From positions 1 to 24,642 of the forward strand of contig JAJRVM010000141.1 in the NCBI GenBank assembly GCA_024277285.1: 24,642 nucleotides of DNA, read 5' to 3'. The notes below the pieces were generated by a model. That model had not been told where the DNA came from and made no database searches. It saw nothing but the letters and a program-made list of their open reading frames with translations. The position numbers and the translations under genes were made by a program. Source of the DNA: Planctomycetota bacterium. GTDB lineage: Bacteria; Planctomycetota; Planctomycetia; Pirellulales; Pirellulaceae. Every line of letters starts with the position of its first letter. Within the stretch, counting starts at the first letter, position 1. Below, piece by piece: positions 1-8,642 of the stretch.

Positions 1-95
1 ATCATTTTCTTTGCCCCCCAAGGAGCACCACCAGACGCGTCGTCCATGAGTGCAACGGGAGAGAAGGGCAAAGAAGATGACGGGCAAAAAACAGC
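1..95. repeat. Palindromic repeat element, copy 1 (cut by window edge)
   Basis: Bases 1-72 match the reverse complement of 17548-17619 with three mismatches by eye. The element is itself roughly palindromic at its ends: atcattttctttgccc at the left faces gggcaaagaagatgac at about 66-81. Both copies end, in + orientation, in ATGA-GGGCAAAAAA. This is seen directly. That it belongs to a dispersed planctomycete intergenic repeat family is inference. The left end may continue outside the window. Confidence 0.75.
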
Positions 96-711
96 GCGCG
101 GTGGAACGTCTTCCGATCAGGTGGCCGTTTGCCATGCTTCGAGCTCATCGAGCGAAAACTCGGGCCGAAAAGCGTCACCTCCGCGATGAATCGGTACCGG
201 CTGTTGAACAGCCGGCGCCCCCTCGTGTCCAATCGACAGAGGGTATTCTGCAGCAGCGATTCGCCCAGGGAGGCCGACTCCCGGGTGTCCCCAAACGGCG
301 TCAAGCCTGCAGATCAGCCAAATTGTCAGACACCTAATCCGGGAAAAACTCGGTCAGATACGTCGGGACCTAGCACCGACACTGATCACCAGGTGAGCCA
401 CACTTGTTAGGAGAATGCGGAGTTCTGTTCGCGCAACGGTTGATCAGGCCACGTGGTTGAGACGTCAGTTGTAGGTTTATCGTGACTTGCAGCGCTAGCG
501 TGGCAAGATGTAAGGACTGCGGAGACTGTGCCGTTGCGGTCCGACGTCCATTTCCAGATATGCACCGTATCCGCTATCCGAATACAACGGTTCTGCCGAT
601 GGTACTAGTGGCAACAGCCGCATGGCCGAAGGGCTAGTTTACCGGTTTGCCGTGAAATTCCCGGTACGGATTGCTTAGAGTCGTTGTCGCGGCGCTGTGA
701 GGAAACGCGTG
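96..711. other. Non-coding stretch upstream of the porin gene
   Basis: About 600 nt without a convincing gene. Open frames exist on both strands (for example + 129-410 and - 2-304), but they lack ribosome binding sites and recognisable protein features. I see no clear sigma-70 promoter or tRNA. The repeat at 1-95 may extend into this stretch, but I cannot delimit it without other copies. Confidence 0.5.
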
Positions 712-2226
712 ATGAATAGCAGAAGAAGACTTCTTGTTCTGAGTGTCTACGGCTTTGCCGTCCTGCTGTTGTCACTAGGATGGACGCGCAATGCGTCTGC
801 ACAGACGCCCGGGGCCACGGAGCCAGTATTATCCGAAGATCTTCTGCTACGCGTGCAGGCACTGGAGAGCGAACTGCGTGACCTGCGGCAGCAAGCGGCG
901 GCGACCAACGCGCCGCGACCCTCTGGCGCCTTCGGGTTGGTAAGCAGGCGCGCTGCAACGTTCGCCGAAAGCAGTTATTACGATTCGGACGAAACGGCTG
1001 AGCTTGCTAGCCCCCATTGCAACGGATCGCCGTGCAGTTGCCAAAGCGAGTGCAATTCATGCAAGACACCGTTGGCGCCAGCGCCTTGTGTCGAATGTCC
1101 ACGTGTATCAACGCTCAGGCCCTTCAACAACGTACACATTTTCGGGGCGCTGAAAATGGACATGCTGTTTAGCCAACCCCGCGCCCTGTCGCCCGGATCG
1201 CCTTTCTTTCTGTTCAACGATTCGTTAACTGGGCGTAGCCAAGACAGTGTGAGTATCCACGCTCGCCAAAGCACGCTTGCCGCCGCGTTTACTGGCCCAC
1301 AGTTCGGCGGTTTTCAATCGGGCGGAACCATTGTCACTCTCTTCTTCAACGATGCGGTCGTAGTCGATCAGTATGGTATCTTGCCACTGCAGGCTTTCGG
1401 TGAGCTGAAGAACGAAAACTGGCGTTTTGCGGCCGGTTTGCAATTTGATGTGTTCAGTCCGGGGCTTCCGACCGTGCTGCCGTTTTCGGCCCTTGCCGCA
1501 TCAGGCAACTCAGGCAATTCCTTCCGTGGGCAAATTCGACTGGAACGGTTCATCCGCCTCGCGGATGATGTGCAATGGACGCTCCAAGGGGCACTGAGTG
1601 ACCCAATCAACTCGACCATCGATCCAACGTTCCGAATTAGCGAAGACAACGGGTGGCCAAACGTCGAGGCACGTGTAGCTTTGGGGTTGGGTTGCATCGA
1701 GGGAGCGGGACTAGCCGCCACGCGACCGTTTGAAGTAGGGGTGTCCGGTGTGGTCGGACAGTTGCGCACGACGGACCCAACGAGCACCTCACGCGTGGTC
1801 GCCGATGTGTGGGGCCTCGGTTCCGACTTTCGCTGGAAAATGACCGATCGCTTTGGAGTGGCGGGTGAGGTGTACACGGGCCAAACGCTCGGCACCTATA
1901 ACGCCGGCATACTTCAGAATCTGAACCTGGATACGTTTGCAGGGGTGCGCTCGTCGGGCGGATGGATCGAAACCTTCTACTATTGGACGCCCGCGCTACA
2001 TAGTCATATCGGGGCGGGTATTGATGATCCGATCGACCGCGATATTAGCAACGCCGTTATCGGCTTGGGACGAACGCTTAACCGCACCCTATTTGGTAAT
2101 CTGATCTGGGATGTGAATGAAGTTTTCCGTGTCGGATTGGAACTTACTTGGCGCAAGACGAACTACAAGATTCTTCCCGACAACCAAGGCCCGGCCGTCC
2201 ACACGCAACTCCAGTGGGCGTTCTGA
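712..2226 (+). CDS. DcaP-like outer-membrane beta-barrel porin
   Basis: Predicted 504-residue secreted outer-membrane porin. The start is ATG 712, with GAGG at 699-702 about 9 nt upstream; GTG 697 would add five residues. Residues 1-31 form a signal peptide with a hydrophobic core (VLLLSLGW) ending at ASA-Q. Next comes a short coiled coil (LRVQALESELRDLRQQ, about 46-61), as many planctomycete and DcaP-type porins have before the barrel. A patch with seven cysteines lies at about residues 103-129. From about 135 the protein alternates amphipathic strands with turns and ends in WAF, the terminal aromatic residue typical of barrel proteins inserted by Bam. The substrate is unknown. It is the first gene of the + strand envelope block, 185 nt ahead of the propeller gene. 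The barrel call is fairly sure; the DcaP assignment is less so. Confidence 0.7.
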   Translation: MNSRRRLLVLSVYGFAVLLLSLGWTRNASAQTPGATEPVLSEDLLLRVQALESELRDLRQQAAATNAPRPSGAFGLVSRRAATFAESSYYDSDETAELASPHCNGSPCSCQSECNSCKTPLAPAPCVECPRVSTLRPFNNVHIFGALKMDMLFSQPRALSPGSPFFLFNDSLTGRSQDSVSIHARQSTLAAAFTGPQFGGFQSGGTIVTLFFNDAVVVDQYGILPLQAFGELKNENWRFAAGLQFDVFSPGLPTVLPFSALAASGNSGNSFRGQIRLERFIRLADDVQWTLQGALSDPINSTIDPTFRISEDNGWPNVEARVALGLGCIEGAGLAATRPFEVGVSGVVGQLRTTDPTSTSRVVADVWGLGSDFRWKMTDRFGVAGEVYTGQTLGTYNAGILQNLNLDTFAGVRSSGGWIETFYYWTPALHSHIGAGIDDPIDRDISNAVIGLGRTLNRTLFGNLIWDVNEVFRVGLELTWRKTNYKILPDNQGPAVHTQLQWAF

Positions 2227-2395
2227 TCCGCTCTGCCTGCGGACAATCAACGTTGGCCGCGCAGTCGCGCTGGGCTTTGTCTCAATACGTCTCGTATCGT
2301 AATTGAACTACCAACCGACCTCACAACCAACCAGCTTAACGCATCGGCATGAGCATGGAATCACCCAATTGCGACGGCCACGCGCTTCGATGGAC

Positions 2396-2427
2396 ATGGA
2401 CCTGATTAAATATGGACCTGATTAAAT
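2396..2427 (+). repeat. 16-bp tandem duplication across the start codon
   Basis: The unit atggacctgattaaat occurs twice in a row, at 2396-2411 and 2412-2427. The second copy carries the start codon of the propeller gene. The first copy's ATG is in another frame and opens a nine-codon ORF that ends at TAA 2423-2425, inside the real gene's start. No obvious Shine-Dalgarno precedes either copy. Confidence 0.9.
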
Positions 2428-3734
2428 ATAGTCGCGCGATCTTGGTCTTGTTGCTGGCAAGTGCGGCCGCCGGGGCCGAGGTGCAAACAGATTGGCCATG
2501 CTGGCGCGGCCCACGAGACACGGGCAGCACGGAAGTCGGCACTTATCCGGTACTGTTGGACAAGAGTACCACTCGCTGGCGCGCCCGTTTATCAGGTAAG
2601 GGCTGTTCAACTCCGATTGTGCTGAACCGCTCGATCTACGTGACGGCCCCGGTAAACGGTAACGATGCGATCGTTGCTATCGGTTGGTCCGGAGTCCAGC
2701 AATGGTCCACCTCATTCGGGCCCGAAACCTCTGGCAGGCACCGTAATGGTTCTGGGTGCAATGCTTCGCCCGTTACCGATGGTAACGCCCTGTTCGCGTA
2801 TTTTAAGAGCGGCACGTTGGCGGCAGTGGAGCTTGACGGATCGGTACGTTGGAAGACCAACCTGGTAGAACGATTTGGAAAAGACGATCGATTCTGGGAT
2901 CATGGGACGTCGCCCGTGTTGACAGATAAATACGTCATTATGGCACGCATGCACGCAGGCGATTCCTGGCTCGCCGCCTTTGACAAAACCAATGGGGACC
3001 TGGCGTGGAAGGTCGCTCGTAACTACACCACACCACTCGAAGGCGATCAATGTTACACGACGCCGTTGGTGATTCAGCACAATGGCAAAAAGGCAATTCT
3101 TGTATGGGGTACGATGCATCTTACGATTCACGACGCGGTGGACGGAAAGGTCTGCTGGTCGTGTGGCAACTTCAACCCCGATGCCAATAAGTTATGGCCC
3201 GCCATTGCGACACCGGTGATCGTTGGCGATATGGCGATCGTCTGTTACGGACGCAACGATCGGGCGCAACCGAGGCTATTCGGAATTCGCCTCACCGGTA
3301 GCGGAGACGTGACTGCGTCTAATCACGTTTGGCGGCGCGACGACATCAGTACATTTGTGCCGAGTCCGGTCGCTTACAAAGGCCGGGTCTACCTGGTTCG
3401 AGATCGAGGCGAGGTCGAATGTATCGATCCGGCGACCGGCAAGACGATATGGAGCGATGCGTTTCCAAAAGGGCGAGCATCCTATTACGCGTCACCAACC
3501 ATTGCAGCAGGGCGCCTCTATGCGCCGCGCGAGGATGGCGTCGTCTTCGTCGCATCGGTAGCCGACGGTCGGTTCAAACTGCTCGCTGAGAACGACATGG
3601 ACGAATCGGTGATCGCGTCGCCCGTGCCGGCGTGGGATTGTATTTTCATTCGCGGGCAAAAGCACTTGTTCTGTTTCGCGCCGGCGGAGGTGAACGAGTA
3701 CGATAATGGCAGAGGCGACCGACGAAAGAATTGA
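2412..3734 (+). CDS. Secreted PQQ-like beta-propeller protein
   Basis: A 440-residue exported protein of the PQQ-binding-like (WD40/YVTN-like) beta-propeller class. Residues 1-22 form a signal peptide (ILVLLLASAAAGA). The mature protein begins with DWPCWRGP, close to the WPQWRGP opening of many planctomycete PQQ-like proteins. About eight blades follow, each with a TPIV/SPV strand, a G-x-A/V-x-A strand and a closing tryptophan, for example GSVRWKT, GDLAWKV, GKVCWSC and GKTIWSD. I see no catalytic quinoprotein dehydrogenase residues or haem motif, so a binding or scaffold role in the periplasm is more likely than an enzyme. The start follows the duplicated 16-bp unit. It lies between the porin and the TolC-like gene on the same strand; the 230-nt gap on its 3' side argues against tight coupling. 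Confidence 0.82.
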   Translation: MDLIKYSRAILVLLLASAAAGAEVQTDWPCWRGPRDTGSTEVGTYPVLLDKSTTRWRARLSGKGCSTPIVLNRSIYVTAPVNGNDAIVAIGWSGVQQWSTSFGPETSGRHRNGSGCNASPVTDGNALFAYFKSGTLAAVELDGSVRWKTNLVERFGKDDRFWDHGTSPVLTDKYVIMARMHAGDSWLAAFDKTNGDLAWKVARNYTTPLEGDQCYTTPLVIQHNGKKAILVWGTMHLTIHDAVDGKVCWSCGNFNPDANKLWPAIATPVIVGDMAIVCYGRNDRAQPRLFGIRLTGSGDVTASNHVWRRDDISTFVPSPVAYKGRVYLVRDRGEVECIDPATGKTIWSDAFPKGRASYYASPTIAAGRLYAPREDGVVFVASVADGRFKLLAENDMDESVIASPVPAWDCIFIRGQKHLFCFAPAEVNEYDNGRGDRRKN

Positions 3735-3881
3735 GACGTATTGCGTGGCTGTTGACCCGGTACGCTCCCGTGGGCAGGGTGTCGGACGGCGGGCCCCGTT
3801 TTTGGAAAAGGGGTAAAATCGGCACTTTCGGCGAATACGGTGAAATCGTTAAAGCCGACATAATGCATAAAACGATAACAG

Positions 3882-4077
3882 ATGATGGAGGAATCAAGTG
3901 GAACAGCCGCGCCCCTCTTTGACTCGAACGCATCGCCTCCAGTCGCGTCATCGGAACTCGTTTAATGACCGTTTCCCGCCACGCGTCCATTTTGCCCGCA
4001 GTCATTCTGATGTTGGCAACGCTGGTTGCTATCAACGGTTGCTCGCGCGCCAAACATCGGATTGCCGCGGACCGTGA
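3882..4077 (+). other. Possible leader ORF with strong RBS overlapping the TolC-like gene
   Basis: GGAGG at 3887-3891 lies 6 nt before GTG 3898. That GTG opens 59 codons (VEQPRPSLTRTHRLQ...) ending at TGA 4075-4077, in a different frame from the TolC-like gene, which starts inside it at 3965. The codons give a basic, low-complexity peptide with no known domain. It may be a regulatory leader whose translation affects the downstream start, or a chance ORF using the best ribosome binding site in the region. Confidence 0.25.
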
Positions 4078-6700
4078 GGCGTACGAGGTGATCGCCGAAC
4101 GCAACGGCGACCCGCGTTGGCATGCGGACGATGTTCGTATCGACCCCGACCGGCGCAGTCGTTTCTTCGACCCCTTCGATCCTGATTGCTCACCCATGCC
4201 GCTGGACGATCCAGCGTCGCAGCAGTACATGCGAGTAGTGGCCGGGCGGAAAGGTTGGAAACACTGGTTGGACAACGGCGAGCGAATTGATTTGGAGAAT
4301 CCTATTTGGCGCGCGGCACTGGCCGACTATGTCGAAGTGGTCGCGGACGGGTCCGTCAAATTGAACGTTGATTCCGCTCTGAAAATTGCCTATATCAATT
4401 CGTCATCCAATCAGACTCAGCTGGAATCGCTCTACCTATCCGCTTTGGACGTAACGGCGGAGCGGTTTCGTTTAGACACGCAGTTTTTTGGTGGATACGA
4501 TCTCCGCTATGCTCACAACGGAACCATGATCCCGCCAGCACTGCGTTATTCGCCGTTTCTCGGGCGGTTCGTGGTGAACCCGGCGTTCGAGGGATCGGGC
4601 ATCGAAAACAACCGTTTGACGGCCGGACGCCCGTTTGGAGCGAATCCAGCGCTGCAAGCGCGACGGAAATTCGCGACCGCGGGTGAATTTCTGGTCGGGT
4701 TTGCGAACTCGTTCGTGTTGGAGTTCACCGGCAGCGATGCGAGTCTGGCGTCATCATTGGCGAATTTTTCGCTCGTTCAACCGCTGTTGCGTGGCGCGGG
4801 ACGTGATATTGCCTTAGAACAGTTGACCAATACGGAACGCGATTTGCTCGCGAATCTGCGTGCTTACCACCAATACCGTCAGGGGTTCTATACGCAGGTC
4901 GCGATCGGGGAATTGGGGGTTACAGGCCCAGAGCGACGAGGTGGTGACACGATCCTCACATCGTTTTCCGGGCAGGGCGGTGTTGGCGGCTACATCGGGT
5001 TGTTGCAAAAGTTACAGCAGATACGTAACAGCGAGGACAACTTGAGCCTGCAACTGCGCACGTTGGCGCAGCTTGAGGCGCTTCTGGACGTTGGCGTGAT
5101 TGACCTGGTGCAAGTCGATCAGTTTCGCCAGAACGTCGAGAATGAACGAGCCAGGTTGCTGCAGAGTCGTAACACACTCGAGCTGGCATTGGACCGGTAT
5201 AAGGCTCGCACGCTAGGGATGCCGCCTGACTTGCGAGTCGAACTGGACGACAGTTTGATTCGTCAGTTTCAACTTGTTCGGCGGGAGGCGACGGCGGTTC
5301 AGGATTCGATTACGCAGTTGCAAGATCGACTCGGAGCGTTGCCTGACAATGCGAACGTCGCGGCGGTAGGCGGCATGCTGAGTAACGCACAGCAGCTTGT
5401 TGAACCCGCCCGCCGGCAACTGGACGATGCTCGAGCAGATCTTGAGCGGATGGCAAAGGCGTTGGCCCGGCGCGAGGCGGCGATGAACGTCAGTGATCAT
5501 GAACAATTGCGGCACGATCAGCAACAGCTAGTGCAAACACTGGCGGAACTGGGGCAGAAGCTGCAGCAGGATGCCAGCGAGTTGGAACGGCTGCGCGCCG
5601 GTCTCGCTGAACCGACTCGGCTTGCCACGCAACGGAAACTGGTGGTCTGGCTAGGTGACATTCTGCGTTTGGTACAACGTTCGATTCTGGTTCAGGCCCG
5701 AGCGCGATTGGAAGCCGTATCGGTCGATCGGATCGAGCTTGATCCGGAAGTGGCATTCAAGATCGCGCTAGAAAACCGATTGGATTTCATGAACGGTCGC
5801 GCCGCGTTGGTGGACAGTTGGCGCCAGCTTCAGTTCAACGCCGATGCACTGCAATCGGTCGTGAATCTGACGGCCAGCGGCGAGCTGCGCACGGCCCGGA
5901 ACAATGCTATCAGTTTTCGAGCGCCCACGGGAAACCTGCGGCTTGGGTTGGAATTCGACGCGCCCTTCACGCGATTGTTAGAACGCAATAGCTATCGCGA
6001 ATCCATCATCAGCTTCCAGCAGAACCGACGTAACTATATCCAGTCGCGCGATACTCTTTACTTGGGGATTCGTGCTTTGCTACGCCAGCTTACGCAACAC
6101 CGTGAGACGCTGGAGATTCAACGGCGCGCGGTGGCGATTGCCATTCGGCGAGTTGATCTGACGCGCGCTGAGCTGTACGCACCCGTGCCGCCGCCACGGC
6201 CAGGCCAACGAGCCGCTCAGTTCGGCCCGACGGCGGCGTTCAACCTCCTATCAGCGCAGTCGGCCTTGCGCGACACGCAGAACAGCTTCATGAGCGTTTG
6301 GCTGAACTACTATGCCACCAAGATGCGGTTGGCGCGTGAGCTGGGCATTATGCTGTTGGACGATGACGGTGCATGGCTGCAGAACCCTCTGCCGGGGGCC
6401 CGCGGCGACGGCGCGACGCAAGAACAGCTCTCAATGCCCGAAGAACTGCCTGTGCCGACCGTGTTGAGCCCATGGTTTACGACGATGGAATTCCCGCGTT
6501 CGGTACCCAATGGCCGACCCGCATTTGGCGCCCCGACGGCCGGCCCTGCGCTGTTTGGCCCTGCGGCGATGGGTCCTGCTCCGCCGGTCATCCAAACTGC
6601 CACCAGGCCTGACATGCCGAGTCATCCGAACGTGCCGATGCGACGATTGCCAGCAACGCAAGAGGCGTTGGACACGAATGGGCGGCAATGGCTGCGTTAG
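3965..6700 (+). CDS. TolC-like outer-membrane efflux lipoprotein, enlarged
   Basis: A 911-residue outer-membrane factor expected to form the exit duct of a tripartite exporter. The N-terminus (MTVSRH..LVAINGC) is a lipoprotein signal with the acylated cysteine at residue 26. Around 130-165, DSALKIAYINSSSNQTQLESLYLSALDV is the first efflux-protein helix, and a second copy starts near 590 (DPEVAFKIALENRLDFMNGRAALVDSW), giving the usual two halves. Between them, about 430-560 is a heptad-rich coiled-coil insertion, which together with a proline-rich tail (about 805-911) makes the protein nearly twice normal TolC length. Start ATG 3965 has a weak GGA 9 nt upstream; a stronger site upstream serves another frame. 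It precedes three adaptors and a permease, its likely partners. Confidence 0.85.
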   Translation: MTVSRHASILPAVILMLATLVAINGCSRAKHRIAADREAYEVIAERNGDPRWHADDVRIDPDRRSRFFDPFDPDCSPMPLDDPASQQYMRVVAGRKGWKHWLDNGERIDLENPIWRAALADYVEVVADGSVKLNVDSALKIAYINSSSNQTQLESLYLSALDVTAERFRLDTQFFGGYDLRYAHNGTMIPPALRYSPFLGRFVVNPAFEGSGIENNRLTAGRPFGANPALQARRKFATAGEFLVGFANSFVLEFTGSDASLASSLANFSLVQPLLRGAGRDIALEQLTNTERDLLANLRAYHQYRQGFYTQVAIGELGVTGPERRGGDTILTSFSGQGGVGGYIGLLQKLQQIRNSEDNLSLQLRTLAQLEALLDVGVIDLVQVDQFRQNVENERARLLQSRNTLELALDRYKARTLGMPPDLRVELDDSLIRQFQLVRREATAVQDSITQLQDRLGALPDNANVAAVGGMLSNAQQLVEPARRQLDDARADLERMAKALARREAAMNVSDHEQLRHDQQQLVQTLAELGQKLQQDASELERLRAGLAEPTRLATQRKLVVWLGDILRLVQRSILVQARARLEAVSVDRIELDPEVAFKIALENRLDFMNGRAALVDSWRQLQFNADALQSVVNLTASGELRTARNNAISFRAPTGNLRLGLEFDAPFTRLLERNSYRESIISFQQNRRNYIQSRDTLYLGIRALLRQLTQHRETLEIQRRAVAIAIRRVDLTRAELYAPVPPPRPGQRAAQFGPTAAFNLLSAQSALRDTQNSFMSVWLNYYATKMRLARELGIMLLDDDGAWLQNPLPGARGDGATQEQLSMPEELPVPTVLSPWFTTMEFPRSVPNGRPAFGAPTAGPALFGPAAMGPAPPVIQTATRPDMPSHPNVPMRRLPATQEALDTNGRQWLR

Positions 6701-7103
6701 TGGAAAACGCGCGTGCCGTATTGACGCGGTGCGTACGATGGTGTGCGGTAATGGGGCGACGTAGGCGAGCGCCAAGGATCAAGTCGCCTTGCATGCGTTC
6801 GGGTGTTGAGATTTCGCTCAAATCCTGAATCTGGCAGCGCGCCGCTGCATGGTGAGGCTGTTATAATAGGCATTGGCTACGGTGGCACTGCTTCGTTGTA
6901 GAGGCGAGCATGCGGATGCTCCTTGGAAAGGTCGTTGGAAACGCTTCCCGGGATTCGTAAACGCCGACGTGGCAAGGCACCTGGGCACACCCACAAACGA
7001 CGCATTCCTTCTTGTGATTGTCCTCGCGAATGCCCGGATATCGGGTCATTCGAGCTTGACGACTCGCAGCGGCTTCTACCTTTGCTGGCGACGGAGAACG
7101 ATC
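6701..7103 (+). other. Spacer and leader before the adaptor genes
   Basis: About 400 nt between the TolC-like stop and the first adaptor start. The frame of the first adaptor is open upstream to 6873, but the extra 77 codons have no family resemblance and ATG 7104 has a good ribosome binding site, so I treat them as leader. A promoter-like site lies at 6859-6867. No terminator with a T-run was seen after 6700. Confidence 0.5.
6859..6867 (+). promoter_or_regulatory. Extended -10 promoter for the adaptor genes
   Basis: TGTTATAAT matches an extended -10 element (TGn plus a perfect TATAAT at 6862-6867). No good -35 hexamer lies 17 nt upstream, as is common for extended -10 promoters. Transcription would begin near 6874, leaving a leader of about 230 nt before ATG 7104. 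The site would let the adaptor-permease genes be expressed separately from the TolC-like gene. Confidence 0.45.
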
Positions 7104-8642
7104 ATGTCGACTGATGCGCTTTTGGAAACACCGATAGTTCCAGAAACGTCCCGCACACCGAGGGGCGGTGGTCGTAGTGAATCCAAACGCACTCGATGGG
7201 TGGGGCGTGCACTCGCAGTGTGTGGCGTGTTGGCCGCCATGGGCTTGGTGGCAGTGCTGCTTGTCAACGTCAGTTCGTCTGGTGCGATTTCTCCCAAGCT
7301 GACGCACACAATCACGCGTGGCGATCTGGTCGTCACGGTGACCGAGCAAGGGACATTGGAGAGTTCCAACAATACGGAAATCAAATGCAAGGTGCGTGGT
7401 AACAGTACGGTGATTTGGGTAGTCGACGGTGGCACGGAAGTCAAAGAGAGCGACGTGCTGGTTCGGTTGGATACCAAGCAAATCGAAGATGCCATCAGTC
7501 TGCAAACGACGAGTGTTCATACGGCAAGGGCCACGCTTGCGGAATCAAAAGCGGCAGTCGCGAACGCGGAGATTGCCGTTCCGGCTTATCTGGAAGGCTC
7601 GTATCGTTTGCAGGCGAAAGCGTTGGAGCGAGGATTGGCGATCGCGGAAGAGAACCTGCTTGCCGCAAGAAAAATGCTCAGCTACTCGGAGAAGCTGTTC
7701 AAGCGAGGTTACGTCACGGAATTGGAAGTTGAAGGGAATGCGTTCACCGTTACGCAAGCTGAATTGGAGCTGCAAGTCAGCAAGACGGAGCTTGAGGTAC
7801 TGGACAAATACACCAAGGAGATGGAGCTTGAGACGCTGCGCGGGAATTTGACCGCCGCGAAATCGAAATTCGAGGCGGACACGGTTGGGCTTGCCATGGA
7901 TGAGGGCCGTCTCGAGTTGGCGACGAAGGAACTTGAATACTGTGTGATGAAGGCGGATCGAACGGGCTTGGTGATTTATCCGTCCGCTGCCCAATGGAAG
8001 CAAACTCCGGACATTGCGGAAGGGGCGACGGTGCGCAAGGATCAAGTCCTCTTGTTGATGCCCGATCTCACGAAAATGCAGGTCAAAGTGGGGGTTCACG
8101 AATCGGTAGTTGACCAGATCAAACCTGGGTTAGCGGCCAGGATCACATTGCCGTACAAGACGCTTGATGGCAAGGTTGCTTCCGTGGCTTCGGTCACGAG
8201 GCCAGCCGGTTGGTGGACGGGCAACGTCGTGAAATACGACACGATCATCGAGCTCCCTGCCGTCGAAGGTCTGAAGCCGGGTATGAGCGCGGAAGTCGAG
8301 GTGGTTTTGGCGCGGCACGAAAACGTCTTGACAATTCCGGTTGCCGCAGCGGTGCAAACGGAAGAAGGGGATTGCTGCTGGGTTCAGACAGACAATGGAA
8401 CCCAACGCCGCTCGATCATGCTGGGTGCGACGAACGACTCGTTCATCGTTGTGGAGAGGGGACTGAAAGAGGGTGATCAGGTTGTGCTGAACCCAGTCGA
8501 TTTGGTGAACGAAGCGGAAGCGGCGGTTCAGCGAACAGGTCAAGAAGCGACGGGCGAAAAGCAACAAGCCAAACGAAAGCAATCGAAGGCGAGCACGAAG
8601 GCGGCACAGCCGGCGAGTCAGGAGGCCGATGATGACAAATGA
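7104..8642 (+). CDS. HlyD/MacA-type periplasmic adaptor, first of three
   Basis: A 512-residue membrane-fusion (adaptor) protein linking an inner-membrane transporter to the TolC-like duct. ATG 7104 is chosen because GGAGA lies 7 nt upstream and the third adaptor has a near-identical start (atcatg-cgactga). One N-terminal membrane anchor spans about 33-56. The first lipoyl half-domain (VVTVTEQGTLESS...KCKVRG...GGTEVKESDVLVRLD) is at about 75-123, followed by a long coiled-coil hairpin to about 280. The second lipoyl half (CVMKADRTGLVIYPSAAQW) comes next, then the beta-barrel (MQVKVGVHESVV, GNVVKYDTIIELP) and the membrane-proximal domain (VLTIPVAAAV). A Lys/Ala/Gln-rich tail of about 35 residues ends it. 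It overlaps the next gene and shares all domains with it. Among the three, its hairpin is the most divergent. Confidence 0.88.
   Translation: MSTDALLETPIVPETSRTPRGGGRSESKRTRWVGRALAVCGVLAAMGLVAVLLVNVSSSGAISPKLTHTITRGDLVVTVTEQGTLESSNNTEIKCKVRGNSTVIWVVDGGTEVKESDVLVRLDTKQIEDAISLQTTSVHTARATLAESKAAVANAEIAVPAYLEGSYRLQAKALERGLAIAEENLLAARKMLSYSEKLFKRGYVTELEVEGNAFTVTQAELELQVSKTELEVLDKYTKEMELETLRGNLTAAKSKFEADTVGLAMDEGRLELATKELEYCVMKADRTGLVIYPSAAQWKQTPDIAEGATVRKDQVLLLMPDLTKMQVKVGVHESVVDQIKPGLAARITLPYKTLDGKVASVASVTRPAGWWTGNVVKYDTIIELPAVEGLKPGMSAEVEVVLARHENVLTIPVAAAVQTEEGDCCWVQTDNGTQRRSIMLGATNDSFIVVERGLKEGDQVVLNPVDLVNEAEAAVQRTGQEATGEKQQAKRKQSKASTKAAQPASQEADDDK
8620..8625 (+). promoter_or_regulatory. Ribosome binding site inside the first adaptor gene
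   Basis: AGGAGG lies inside the end of the first adaptor gene. It is 3 nt before ATG 8629 and 6 nt before ATG 8632, so it favours 8632 as the start of the second adaptor. Because the genes overlap, it implies translational coupling. Confidence 0.7.

Noticed and set aside
2..304. Minus-strand 100-codon open frame at the left edge
   Set aside because: It runs through the palindromic repeat, has no ribosome binding site and shows no domain. More likely repeat-derived.
3790..3818. Factor-independent terminator after the propeller gene
   Set aside because: ccccgtttttggaaaagggg can fold with a bulge, but it is followed by taaaat and not a T-run. Too weak to call.
6873..7103. 77-codon N-terminal extension of the first adaptor
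   Set aside because: ATG 7104 has a good ribosome binding site and aligns with the start of the third adaptor; the extension begins at the predicted transcript start and has no family features.
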